Shown here in pieces: positions 55,042 through 63,702 of a DNA stretch of 64,000 bases (the first letter of the stretch is position 1; each line of letters begins with the position of its first letter). The position numbers were made by a program, and so were the translations under genes. The notes under the pieces were generated by a model. That model searched no databases, was not told the origin of the DNA, and saw only the letters and a program-made list of their open reading frames with translations. The stretch comes from Ferrovaceae bacterium (GTDB taxonomy: Bacteria > Pseudomonadota > Gammaproteobacteria > Burkholderiales > Ferrovaceae). Location of the stretch: contig DAIDLC010000004.1 in the NCBI GenBank assembly GCA_027449685.1, forward strand, positions 62,001 through 126,000, given 5' to 3'.

Positions 55042-55704
55042 ATGGATTCTGTAGTCGACGCCTTGCGTCTGTCCCTGCTGGTGTCGTTCAGCGCCACCGC
55101 ACTGCTATTTGTGGTGGGGTTGGCGCTGGCCTGGGTGCTGGCCATGCGTCAGTTTCCGGGCAAGAACTTCCTGGATGCCCTGATCTCCATTCCCCTGGTG
55201 TTGCCCCCCACCGTAGTGGGGTACTATCTGGTGGTGCTGCTGGGTAGAAGGGGCTGGATTGGTGCCCCGCTGTATCGCTGGACCGGTTGGAGTGTGGTGT
55301 TTACCTGGCAGGGAGCGGTGCTGGCGTCTTTCGTGGTGGCCTTGCCCCTGATGGTGCGGGTGGCGCGCGCAGCCCTGGAAGCTGTAGATAAGGATTTGGT
55401 GCAGATCAGCGCCACCCTGGGGAAGTCGGAATGGGAAACCACCTGGCGCATCCTCTTTCCCCTGGCTTGGCGGGGAATTCTGGCGGCGGTCTTGTTGTCT
55501 TTTGCCCGAGCCATGGGAGAGTTTGGCGCCACGCTCATGCTGGCCGGGAATATTCCCGGGCATACCAGCACCTTACCTTTGTCCATTTATTCGGCTTTTC
55601 AGTCGGGGGATGATGCTCTGGCGCAACAGATGGCCGTGCTCCTGACACTGGTGTCGGTGGTGGTGATGATTCTGGCCAACCGCTGGGCCGGGCAGCGGCT
55701 ATGA
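55042..55704 (+). CDS. modB: Molybdate ABC transporter permease
   Basis: 220 residues, about five to six transmembrane helices. The permease motif for contact with the ATPase (SATLGKSEWETTWRILFPLAWRGILAAVLLSFARAMGEFGATLMLAG) is intact and matches ModB. It forms the inner-membrane dimer through which molybdate passes. Its stop overlaps the modC start by ATGA. Confidence 0.93.
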   Translation: MDSVVDALRLSLLVSFSATALLFVVGLALAWVLAMRQFPGKNFLDALISIPLVLPPTVVGYYLVVLLGRRGWIGAPLYRWTGWSVVFTWQGAVLASFVVALPLMVRVARAALEAVDKDLVQISATLGKSEWETTWRILFPLAWRGILAAVLLSFARAMGEFGATLMLAGNIPGHTSTLPLSIYSAFQSGDDALAQQMAVLLTLVSVVVMILANRWAGQRL

Positions 55705-56456
55705 GCACTGCCCCCGTGTTGTCGCTCTCCCTGCGCAAAGCTCTGCCAGGAGGGTTTATGCTGGATTTTTCCTGGCACTGCCACCCAGAGGTCGTGGTCT
55801 TGTTTGGCCCTTCAGGGGCGGGCAAATCCATGACCTTTCGCATGTTGTCGGGTTTGGTTACGCCCGACTCCGGAGAAATCATTCTGGGCGGCAAAACCTT
55901 GTACAGCCACGCCAAAGGGATCAACTGCTCTCCCCAACAGCGCCAGGTGGGCTATTTGTTTCAGCACTATGCCTTGTTTCCGCACATGACGGCAGCGCAA
56001 AACATTCTGTATGGGCATCCCGCGCCGCGCACACCGGCGGCGCTCAGCGAATTGCAGGCGCTGTTGGGCCAGTTTCAATTGGAAGCGGTGGCCTGGGCGC
56101 GCCCGGCTGCCCTCTCGGGGGGGCAACGCCAGCGGGTGGCCTTGGCGCGGGCCCTGATGCGCAAACCGGCCTGGTTATTGCTGGACGAGCCACTCTCTGC
56201 GGTGGATTTGAGCGTGCGCCGCAGTATTCGTTCCGAGCTCAAGCAATTGCAACGGCGCTTGAATATTCCCATGATTCTCATCACCCATGATTTGGGAGAA
56301 GCCTTTTCCATGGCGGATCGCCTGATCATTTACGATCAGGGGCGCGTGGTGCAAAGCGGCTTGCCCGAGGAGATTCTGGCCAATCCACTAAGCCCCATCA
56401 TCTCTGAGTGGGCAGGACACTGCCCGCCGGCCCATTCCCCGGTATTTTCCTTTTGA
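55701..56456 (+). CDS. modC: Molybdate ABC transporter ATPase, short form
   Basis: 251 residues. Walker A GPSGAGKSMTFRM, Q-loop FQHYALFPHMTA, signature LSGGQRQRVALARAL, Walker B WLLLDEPLSAVD and H-loop ILITHD are intact. E. coli ModC (352) carries a C-terminal mop/TOBE domain that binds molybdate for trans-inhibition; this protein ends about 100 residues earlier, after SPIISEWAG. No mop-like continuation is visible in other frames downstream. Confidence 0.92.
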   Translation: MSTAPVLSLSLRKALPGGFMLDFSWHCHPEVVVLFGPSGAGKSMTFRMLSGLVTPDSGEIILGGKTLYSHAKGINCSPQQRQVGYLFQHYALFPHMTAAQNILYGHPAPRTPAALSELQALLGQFQLEAVAWARPAALSGGQRQRVALARALMRKPAWLLLDEPLSAVDLSVRRSIRSELKQLQRRLNIPMILITHDLGEAFSMADRLIIYDQGRVVQSGLPEEILANPLSPIISEWAGHCPPAHSPVFSF

Positions 56457-56552
56457 GCGTGGTAATGGGACCTTCCGGCCGCAAGGCGCCCAGAAGAAAC
56501 ACAGGCAGATCGATTGCGTTTCTTGAGAGCGCTGGCTGCAGGTTTGGATACA

Positions 56553-56587
56553 CCAATCCTCCAATGCGAATACGCCAAGCCTCCAAT
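56553..56587. repeat. Short direct repeat in the modC-TonB receptor gap
   Basis: CCAATCCTCCAAT and CCAAGCCTCCAAT occur 22 bases apart. They lie in the roughly 200-base gap before the TonB-receptor gene, which otherwise shows no gene. They could be a regulator site or chance. Confidence 0.4.
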
Positions 56588-56656
56588 TCATGAATTTCAT
56601 TGTTTTTAATTCTCTGCAGCTTGACTAGAATGGCGCCTTTGCCTTTCTTCCGGCCC

Positions 56657-59017
56657 ATGTCGCTTTTTCGCTGCTTACTGTGTGCTTTGATGGGTTGGGC
56701 CAGCTGGCTGGTATGTGCCGCAAACCCGGTTTGGGCCGAGGAAACGGACCCTGTAGTCAAAACACCTCTCAACCCCGCCACGGTGTCGGAGCTGCCCTCC
56801 ATCGAAGTCATCTCCACCACGCCCATTCCAGGATTGGGGATGTCCCTGGACAAGATTCCCTCCAATGTTCAGAGTATTGGCATCAGTCGCATCAAGGATC
56901 AGTACGTTCCCGATTTTGCCGACCTCCTGAATCAAAACCTGGGAAGCGTCAATCTCAACGACACGCAAGGTTCTCCGGTGCAAATGGATGTGAATTTTCG
57001 GGGATTTACGGCTTCGCCCGTGCTGGGTACCCCGCAGGGGCTTTCCGTGTTCGTGGACGGGGTGCGGGTGAACGAAGCCTTTGGCGATACCGTCAACTGG
57101 GATCTGCTGCCCCAAAACGCCATATCCAGTATCAATCTGATGCCGGGTTCCAACCCGATTTTCGGGTTCAATACGCTGGGAGGGGCCATCAGCATCAACA
57201 CCAAAAGCGGCTTCGAATTCCCTGGAACACAATTGACTCTGTCCGATGGCTCCTTCAATCGACGCAATCTCGCTGTGGAAACGGGTGGGCATGGCGAGAC
57301 GATGGATTATTATCTGGCCGCAAATTTCCTGAACGATACCGGTTGGGCCTGCTGTAATCCTACGCAGGTCAAACAGCTTTTTGGTAAAACAGGCTATCAG
57401 GATGACCAGAGCGACATCGATCTCACCTTCATGTACGCCGATAATCAATTCAGCGGCAATCAAACCATTCCCCTGTCCTTCATGGGCAATCCCTCTCAGT
57501 CCTATACCTGGCCGGACATCAATACCGACCGGCTCTCCAGCCTCAACCTGCGCGGTACGCATTTTCTTGATTCCGAGTTATTGCTGGCGGGCAATGTGTA
57601 TTACCGCAGCGTGGCAACCACCGTGTTCAACAGCAACGCGGGGCCTTGCAGTACCAGCACAAACGCTACCGGGGCATTGATTGGGGCGGCAGATGGTATC
57701 GTCATCAATCAGGCTCTGCCCGGTGATCAGGGCTGCAACATTTCCAGTGTGGTGGATCAGGCCCGCGTGGGGTCCACCTTGCAACTGACGTCCACCTCCC
57801 CCTGGTGGAATCATGACAACAGCCTGACAGGAGGGGCTAGTTATGACCATGGTGCGACCGGATTTACCGAGTCCAACCAACCTCTGGCGGTCATGCCGGC
57901 ATCGCGCAACACCCTCTCCAATGAAGCAATTACTCAAATCGTCAATCTGCATGGTTATACCGTCAATCAGGGTGTGTATCTGACCGACACGTATAGCGTG
58001 AATGGTAAAACCCATGTCACCCTGTCTGGTCGCTATGATCATGCGCTGGTAGCCATGGCAGATCAATTGGGGAGCGATCTGAACGGGGGACACAGCTATA
58101 ATCGCGTGGATCCCTCGGCGGGCGTGACCTTCAATCCCAACAAAACGCTCACGACCTATGTGAATTACAGTCAGGGCATGCGGGTCCCCACTCCCACCGA
58201 GCTGGGATGCGCCAATCCCAACGCGCCGTGTGCCCTGCCGAATGCTTTTGCCTCCGACCCCAATCTCAAGCCAGTCACCTCTGCCACCTGGGAGTTAGGT
58301 GCCCGAGGCACGCTCACCCCAGGGTTGCGCTGGAATTCGGCCCTGTTTAGCAGTGTGCTCAACAATGACATTCAGTACCTCATCAGCCCCACCAGCCCCA
58401 CCCAGGGGTATTTTTCCAACGTGGGGCAAACCCAGCGACGCGGCGTGGAACTGGGGGTGGATGCGGGCGCCGAGCCCTGGCACCTGTTTGTCAACTATAC
58501 CTTTCTGCAGGCCACCTATCAGAGTGCGTTTCAGCTAAACGGCGCAAACAGTTCGGCCAATGCCAATGGCGTCTATGCGGTGCAGCCGGGAGACCGGATT
58601 CCGGGTATTCCGCAACAAATCGTCAAGGTTCGGCTGGATTACAACCCTCTGCAAAGCATCAAGGTGGGAGCAACCCTACTGGCACAAAGTAACAGCTACG
58701 CGCGCGGTGACGAAAACAATCAGGATGTGAATGGGCCCATGCCAGGGTTTGCGGTGTTGAACCTGGATGCGCGTTACCACCTCGACACCCAGTGGGAGGT
58801 ATTTTTGCGGGTGGATAATGCCCTGAATCGGGGCTATGCTACCTACGGACAGTTGGGTGTCAACGCTTTTTCCAGTGGTGCGTACAGTGCCACGGGTACG
58901 CCGGAGCAGTTTCGTACCATGGCTCCGCCCTTCGGGATCTGGGCCGGAGCTACCTGGCATTTCGGTACCAAAGAGCAGAATCCGAAAAAGTCATCCAACT
59001 TGCAGAATTCAGATTGA
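56657..59017 (+). CDS. TonB-dependent outer membrane receptor
   Basis: 786 residues from the ATG at 56657, which starts a signal peptide (LFRCLLCALMGWASWLVCAANPVWA); ATG 56630 and the ORF start 56600 are alternatives. A plug domain (LPSIEVISTTPIPGLGMS, DVNFRGFTASPVLGTPQGLSVFVDGVRVNEAFGDTVNWDLL, FGFNTLGGAISINTKSG) precedes a 22-strand barrel with the terminal NRGYATYGQLG ... GIWAGATWHF. Substrate unknown; siderophores, cobalamin or other metal chelates are typical. It follows modABC but has its own gap. Confidence 0.88.
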   Translation: MSLFRCLLCALMGWASWLVCAANPVWAEETDPVVKTPLNPATVSELPSIEVISTTPIPGLGMSLDKIPSNVQSIGISRIKDQYVPDFADLLNQNLGSVNLNDTQGSPVQMDVNFRGFTASPVLGTPQGLSVFVDGVRVNEAFGDTVNWDLLPQNAISSINLMPGSNPIFGFNTLGGAISINTKSGFEFPGTQLTLSDGSFNRRNLAVETGGHGETMDYYLAANFLNDTGWACCNPTQVKQLFGKTGYQDDQSDIDLTFMYADNQFSGNQTIPLSFMGNPSQSYTWPDINTDRLSSLNLRGTHFLDSELLLAGNVYYRSVATTVFNSNAGPCSTSTNATGALIGAADGIVINQALPGDQGCNISSVVDQARVGSTLQLTSTSPWWNHDNSLTGGASYDHGATGFTESNQPLAVMPASRNTLSNEAITQIVNLHGYTVNQGVYLTDTYSVNGKTHVTLSGRYDHALVAMADQLGSDLNGGHSYNRVDPSAGVTFNPNKTLTTYVNYSQGMRVPTPTELGCANPNAPCALPNAFASDPNLKPVTSATWELGARGTLTPGLRWNSALFSSVLNNDIQYLISPTSPTQGYFSNVGQTQRRGVELGVDAGAEPWHLFVNYTFLQATYQSAFQLNGANSSANANGVYAVQPGDRIPGIPQQIVKVRLDYNPLQSIKVGATLLAQSNSYARGDENNQDVNGPMPGFAVLNLDARYHLDTQWEVFLRVDNALNRGYATYGQLGVNAFSSGAYSATGTPEQFRTMAPPFGIWAGATWHFGTKEQNPKKSSNLQNSD

Positions 59018-59110
59018 CCGTGTCGATGCGGGCGGTCAAAACGCCTCTGAAGCGCGAAAGGTGGACGTATCCCACAGGAACGGTGGGGTGTGAACCGGCT
59101 GGTCTCCAGA

Positions 59111-59530
59111 CTACCAGCTTCCCACATTGGGCATGGATATCCAGGGTTCGGCGGGGGCCAAAGGCTCTCCCTGCTGGAGGAGTTCGATGGAAATGGCGTC
59201 GGGCGAGCGCACGAAGGCCATATGTCCGTCTCGGGGTGGGCGGGCAATGGTCACGCCATGGGCCATGAGACGGGTGCAGGTGGCATAAAGATCCTCCACC
59301 GCGAAGGCGATATGTCCAAAGTTTCTGCCGCCCGTATAGGTTTCAGGATCCCAGTTGTAGGTCAATTCCACCTGGGCCTGCTCGTCTCCTGGCGCGGCCA
59401 GGTACACCAGCGTGAAGCGTCCCTTGGGGTATTCGTTTTTCCTGACCACCACCAAACCCAGCGCCTGGCAGTAAAACGCCAGGGATTGCTCCAGATCGGT
59501 GACACGAACCATGGTGTGAAGATACTTCAA
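59111..59530 (-). CDS. gloA: Lactoylglutathione lyase (glyoxalase I)
   Basis: 139 residues. The four metal ligands are present: His5 in LHTMVRV, Glu in QVELTYNWD, His in [11 protein letters not shown] and Glu in ISIELLQ. It isomerises the hemithioacetal of methylglyoxal and glutathione to S-lactoylglutathione. [10 protein letters not shown] fits the Ni2+-type bacterial GloA. The gene converges with the TonB-receptor gene. Confidence 0.93.
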   Translation of the reverse strand: MKYLHTMVRVTDLEQSLAFYCQALGLVVVRKNEYPKGRFTLVYLAAPGDEQAQVELTYNWDPETYTGGRNFGHIAFAVEDLYATCTRLMAHGVTIARPPRDGHMAFVRSPDAISIELLQQGEPLAPAEPWISMPNVGSW

Positions 59531-59553
59531 GATTATCTCCTAGTCTATTGTTT

Positions 59554-60444
59554 TTAAGATTTCTTGCTGTTTAGCCAGCCCAGAAAGGCGAGAAACGCCA
59601 ACCCGGCACCAATCAACAAAATGCCCGAGACCTCTGGCGCGTGAAAGCGTTCTCCGGTCACCCACCGGGAGGACAGGATGGCGACCACGGGGGTTCCCAG
59701 CACGGACAAACTGGCCTCCCAGGCGGGAACGCGATCCAGAATGTAAATCCAGAGCCACCAACATAAGGCGGTGCTGGCGATGGCCATGAAGCCCAGAATG
59801 GCCAGATATTCGCCATTCCAGCGGGTGTCGTGCTGATGGGCCAGAAGGGCTGCCACAACAAGGGGCACGGCACCCGCCACCATTTGCCAGGCGGTAAGGT
59901 TGAGCAGGTCCACGGTGTGGTGACGGCGCAATTGTTTTACCAGAATGGTCCCCACAGACCAGCATAAGGCCGCCAGAATGCCCAGACCCTTGCTCAGTGC
60001 ACTGGTATGCATGTCCCAGGGTTCGATGATGAGCACCAAACCCAGCAGGGTGCTGGCTGCGGCAATCCACTGTGCGCCCCGAATGGGTTCGCGCAAAAAT
60101 ATTGCGGAAAGCAGCAAGGTCCAGATGGGCATGGTAAAGATCAACACGGCCGTTTTTCCAGGGCCTCCTTCCACCAAAGCCCAGGTTTGAAACAGCATGA
60201 ACCCGGCCACCTGGACCAGGCCAATGAGCAGCGTTGCCCGCGGCACTTGCCAGCGGAGGGAGCGGCCCGTCAGGGGAAGTAACGCCAGCAAGGCCAGCGC
60301 TCCCAATACGGCCCGTTGTGCGGCAAAGTCCAAGGGGTCGGCAAAGGTGAGCCCTTGTTTGGCGACTACCCAGCTATATCCCCAGGTGAGGGACAGTATC
60401 ACCAGACCCACACCTGGGCCCCAGCGATGCCATTTTGATTCCAT
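59554..60444 (-). CDS. EamA/DMT-family transporter
   Basis: 296 residues from the ATG at 60444 (GGAG at 8 bases); the ORF extends upstream to 60477. Ten hydrophobic segments in two EamA repeats: GLVILSLTWGYSWVVAKQGL, VLIFTMPIWTLLLSAIFLREPI, GLGILAALCWSVGTILVKQL and LSVLGTPVVAILSSRWVTGERF. It resembles RhaT/YdcZ-type amino-acid or metabolite exporters. It lies 29 bases after yaeQ, so it is likely co-transcribed. Confidence 0.85.
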   Translation of the reverse strand: MESKWHRWGPGVGLVILSLTWGYSWVVAKQGLTFADPLDFAAQRAVLGALALLALLPLTGRSLRWQVPRATLLIGLVQVAGFMLFQTWALVEGGPGKTAVLIFTMPIWTLLLSAIFLREPIRGAQWIAAASTLLGLVLIIEPWDMHTSALSKGLGILAALCWSVGTILVKQLRRHHTVDLLNLTAWQMVAGAVPLVVAALLAHQHDTRWNGEYLAILGFMAIASTALCWWLWIYILDRVPAWEASLSVLGTPVVAILSSRWVTGERFHAPEVSGILLIGAGLAFLAFLGWLNSKKS

Positions 60445-60473
60445 GCGGCTGCTCCAGTTCTTTATGGGAAGAC

Positions 60474-61019
60474 TCAATCAGCCAGCTGCAGTGGCGCGTA
60501 GTCCACCAGGACGCTGTCAGTGGCGTTGGAGATCCACAGGCTTCCATCCTGAATGGTGCAGCTTAGATTCATGGTGCGTGCGGTGAGTCGGGCCAGTGCC
60601 TGGCTGCTGCTTTGGGCCACGGAAAACAGGCGCAGGTTTTTAAGCCGTTTCGTTCGGGCACTCAAATTGTCCCACCAGATTTGCACGCCATGGCCCCCAT
60701 AGGCATAAATCACCACTTGCTGCGCCCGTCCACAGGCTTTGAGGAGTCGTTTTTCTTCCGGCAATCCCACATCGATCCACAATTGGATGGTTCCGGTCAG
60801 ATCCTTGAGCCATACATCGGGCTCGTCGGCCTCCGACAGACCACCGGCAAACAGCAAATGTTCCTGAGCATGGCAACAAAATGCCAGCACCCGCATCATC
60901 ATGCGCTCATCCGTTTCGGAGGCGTGACGCGCAATCGTCACAGCATGGTCGCCATAGTAATGGCGGTCCATGTCGGAAATTTGCAGGGCGATCTTGAAGA
61001 TCGTCGGTTTGATGGCCAT
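60474..61019 (-). CDS. yaeQ: YaeQ-family protein
   Basis: 181 residues, the exact length of E. coli YaeQ. It matches along its whole length: IKPTIFKIALQISDMDRHYY, TIARHASETDERMMMRVLAFC, GLSEADEPDVWLKDLTG and the C-terminal MNLSCTIQDGSLWIS. The structure is of PD-(D/E)XK-like fold; the activity is unsettled. It is cytoplasmic and followed by the DMT exporter. Confidence 0.93.
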   Translation of the reverse strand: MAIKPTIFKIALQISDMDRHYYGDHAVTIARHASETDERMMMRVLAFCCHAQEHLLFAGGLSEADEPDVWLKDLTGTIQLWIDVGLPEEKRLLKACGRAQQVVIYAYGGHGVQIWWDNLSARTKRLKNLRLFSVAQSSSQALARLTARTMNLSCTIQDGSLWISNATDSVLVDYAPLQLAD

Positions 61020-61078
61020 GGATAAAGGTCATGCCGGTTGTGAACAACCCCTGACTTTACAACAAATTTTGCCTTCCC

Positions 61079-62308
61079 CTACAATTTTTGTTGCTGATAC
61101 CACTGACTGAACAGATTCCATTGGGCATTGGTGCGGGTTGCCAGGGCTGTGGCTGTGTGCAGCATTTCCTCAGCCCAGTCTGAGCGCAGCCCAAAGGCGA
61201 TCAACGCATCGGCATTGGCCGAGCCGGAGCGTCCGGAGGCGCGCAGCTGGTCCCAGGCCAGAAGGCAGCCCATGGTTTCCACCACTGCAGTGAGATGCTC
61301 CAGTTTTTTGCCCCAGGAGCCAATGGCCACCCGGTCTTCAGAAGGCTGCAGGCCTTTCAGGATGCAAGGAAGATCCCCCAGATGCACGGCATGCAGAAAA
61401 GCGTGGTCGATGGCCTGCATGCGCTTTTGCACGCTAACCACGCGAGTGGCCTCATCCGGCCAGGAGGGCTGGGCAACGCCCAGGCGGTTGAGATGCGGCA
61501 CCAGGGCCGATGGTTTGGCCTCTTTGATATCCAGCAGATAATTTCCGTCCGGACTGCCCTTGCCAGCAATCAACACCACGAAGCGCTCCACCCCCAGACT
61601 ACCGGTTCCGGCAATGCGTCGGCCCACGTCACACACGCGATAGAAATCGGGGTTGGGTTGCGTGCTGGCAAAACGCTGGACGAAGGTGGTGACCAGATGT
61701 TTTTGGGCTTCGGATGCCGGCAGGGCTTTGAGGCCATCCACCTTCAAAAGGCGTTGCGGGCCTTTGCGCACGGTGCGCTTGTCCAGAAACGCCGCGCGTT
61801 GACGCTGGTGCAAGGTGCTCAGGAGTTTATTGACAAGCCCTACCGAGGTTTCGGGCTCGACCCATAAGGGTTTGCCGTGAGCCAAGGCTTGCCGATAGGC
61901 CTGCAGGCAGCTTTGGCTGACGCTCAGCGCTTGTTCCCGGGTGGCACTGAGGGCATCGGCTCCACACTGGATGCTGGTGAGCAGCCGGACCAGATCCCAG
62001 GAAGCCGGAGCCAGGGCAGCTTCATCATAGTCATTGATGTCAAAGTAGACCAGACGATTGTCCCCTTTGTAGCTGCCGACGTTTTCGAAGTGTAAATCAC
62101 CACAACACCAGGCCAATGGGGCTTCCAAAAACAGCGGGGAGTCGGGTAAAGCGGCATAGAACAGGTGGCAGGCGCCGCGCAGGAACACGAAAGCGCTGGA
62201 AGCCATCTTGGCATATTTCATGGACAGGCGTTCGGGGTCGCGTCCGGCATTGTGCTGTTGGATCTGTACGATGAGATCCGCGTCATTTGGGCTGTTTGGG
62301 TGACTCAT
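61079..62308 (-). CDS. DUF2252-domain protein (kinase-like fold)
   Basis: 409 residues covering the DUF2252 signature: RLSMKYAKMASSAFVFLRGACHLFY, CCGDLHFENVGSY with the HxDxxxxN-like catalytic loop (GDLHFENVG), VYFDINDYDEAALAPASWDLVRLLTSI, and a C-terminal AHA-type TALATRTNAQW. The fold resembles aminoglycoside/HipA-type kinases; no substrate is known. It is divergent from the HD-GYP gene (260 bases between starts, no gene in between). Confidence 0.85.
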   Translation of the reverse strand: MSHPNSPNDADLIVQIQQHNAGRDPERLSMKYAKMASSAFVFLRGACHLFYAALPDSPLFLEAPLAWCCGDLHFENVGSYKGDNRLVYFDINDYDEAALAPASWDLVRLLTSIQCGADALSATREQALSVSQSCLQAYRQALAHGKPLWVEPETSVGLVNKLLSTLHQRQRAAFLDKRTVRKGPQRLLKVDGLKALPASEAQKHLVTTFVQRFASTQPNPDFYRVCDVGRRIAGTGSLGVERFVVLIAGKGSPDGNYLLDIKEAKPSALVPHLNRLGVAQPSWPDEATRVVSVQKRMQAIDHAFLHAVHLGDLPCILKGLQPSEDRVAIGSWGKKLEHLTAVVETMGCLLAWDQLRASGRSGSANADALIAFGLRSDWAEEMLHTATALATRTNAQWNLFSQWYQQQKL

Positions 62309-62568
62309 GGGATGGGTTCGGTGGTTGGTGGGTTGTGCTCCAAGGGGCTGAGGATGGGAGCAATCCTGTTAGGCCACTGATTATGGCACAGATAAAGTGT
62401 CGAAATTTGAGGTATTCTCCCAGTGCCTCGTGGATTTGCACCTGTGGCTTGACCTCTTTTCATCGCGCTTGCTTGTTATCAGGAGCATTGAAACCACTCT
62501 GTCTTGCCGGACTGCTGCCGCGACTTTGGCCATTACTGACCCCCTCGAATGTATGGAGGAGTTTGTCC

Positions 62569-63471
62569 ATGAACTATCTGGAAGATTTACTGCAAACCCT
62601 GTTCGTCATGGCCTCGATGGTGGAGGCGCGTGACCCCTACACCGGTGGTCACTTGTGGCGGGTGGCCCAGTTTTCACACCTGCTGGCCGAGGCTGCGGAT
62701 CTTCCGGAAATGGACACCGCGCGTATCGCTTTGGGAGGCTTTCTGCACGATCTGGGTAAGATCGGTGTTCCGGATGCCATCCTGAACAAGCCCGATCGTC
62801 TTACAGATCATGAGTACGAAGTGATCAAAACGCATCCGGAGGTTGGGTTTCGTCTGATTTCCGGGCACCCCCTGGCCTCTCTGGTGCAGGCTGCGGTGCA
62901 CTCGCACCATGAAATGCCGGATGGAAAGGGCTATCCGCAGCATCTGGCCGGGGCGGACATTCCCATCGATGCGCGCATCATTGGGATTACCGATGCCTTC
63001 GATGCCATGACCAGCACGCGTCCCTATCGGCGTGGAATGCCGGTGGAGCGGGCCTTGACCATTATCGGCGAACATTTGGGGCGGCAGTTTGACAGCTCTC
63101 TGGGGACGCGCTTCATGGCCTTGGGTGCATCGGGTGCGTTAAACCACATCGTGGGGCACTCCGATGCCGGGATTCCGATGCAGGAGTGCCCTGAGTGTGG
63201 GCCCATCATTGTCGTGCGTCGTGATCAGGATACAGGGGCCTATGTTTACTGCCGCAATTGTGGCTACAAGACAACCGTCATCCGGGAAAACGGCCAGATC
63301 AGCCTTGCCGAAACCGATGATCATGGAACACCTGCCGAACTGGAACCAGAAATCGATCATGCGCTCATCGGTCAGTTGGTGGAGGAGGCTGCTCGCAGTT
63401 TGGGCGATGCCCCCGAAATCGTGGGAGAGATCGGTGATCGCAGCCTGAACGCATCACGGAACAATCAATGA
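62569..63471 (+). CDS. HD-GYP domain phosphodiesterase with C-terminal zinc ribbon
   Basis: 300 residues from the ATG at 62569 (GGAGGA at 8 bases); the ORF-track start at 62287 extends into the divergent gene. The HD-GYP core is intact: GGHLWRVAQFS, GFLHDLGKIGVPDAILNKPDRL, SHHEMPDGKGYPQHLAG and DAFDAMTSTRPYR. After residue about 200 there is a second domain with two Cys pairs (ECPECG ... YCRNCGYKT), a rubredoxin-like or zinc-ribbon knuckle, then an acidic tail. No PAS, REC or membrane segment. Predicted c-di-GMP hydrolysis to GMP; the ribbon could bind metal, redox state or partner. Confidence 0.88.
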   Translation: MNYLEDLLQTLFVMASMVEARDPYTGGHLWRVAQFSHLLAEAADLPEMDTARIALGGFLHDLGKIGVPDAILNKPDRLTDHEYEVIKTHPEVGFRLISGHPLASLVQAAVHSHHEMPDGKGYPQHLAGADIPIDARIIGITDAFDAMTSTRPYRRGMPVERALTIIGEHLGRQFDSSLGTRFMALGASGALNHIVGHSDAGIPMQECPECGPIIVVRRDQDTGAYVYCRNCGYKTTVIRENGQISLAETDDHGTPAELEPEIDHALIGQLVEEAARSLGDAPEIVGEIGDRSLNASRNNQ

Positions 63472-63508
63472 TCACAGCCTGAACGCATCACGGAACAGTC
63501 AATGATCA
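63441..63508 (+). repeat. 34-bp tandem duplication at the 3' end of the HD-GYP gene
   Basis: CAGCCTGAACGCATCACGGA begins both 34-bp copies (63441-63474 and 63475-63508), which differ by one base. The first contains the stop codon of the HD-GYP gene, so the second copy is untranslated. Confidence 0.9.
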
Positions 63509-63574
63509 AGAGCTCTGCATGGCGATTTGTCTGCTGCGCCGTAAAACTCCGTCGTTCAGCGCAGGGGATATTTA

Positions 63575-63588
63575 TTGATCTAGATCAA
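63575..63588. promoter_or_regulatory. FNR box upstream of the pseudoazurin-like gene
   Basis: TTGATCTAGATCAA matches the FNR consensus at all ten half-site positions. It lies 114 bases before the cupredoxin ATG. No clear -10 hexamer is seen at the class II distance. Confidence 0.78.
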
Positions 63589-63639
63589 GAACTTTCGGTT
63601 TGTGTGCACACTCCAACCAAGTAGGAGAAAGATCAATTT

Positions 63640-63693
63640 ATGGTGGCGACGGTTGCCGTTGTTGCCCCTGGCGTCTTTGTCCGTTTTGCTTAG
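63640..63693 (+). other. Possible 17-residue leader ORF
   Basis: The ATG at 63640, 12 bases after AGGAG, opens MVATVAVVAPGVFVRFA and stops at TAG 63691-63693, whose bases are part of the TAGGAG ribosome-binding site of the cupredoxin gene. The overlap would allow translational coupling. It could also be chance. Confidence 0.3.
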
Positions 63694-63702
63694 GAGTCCG
63701 CC

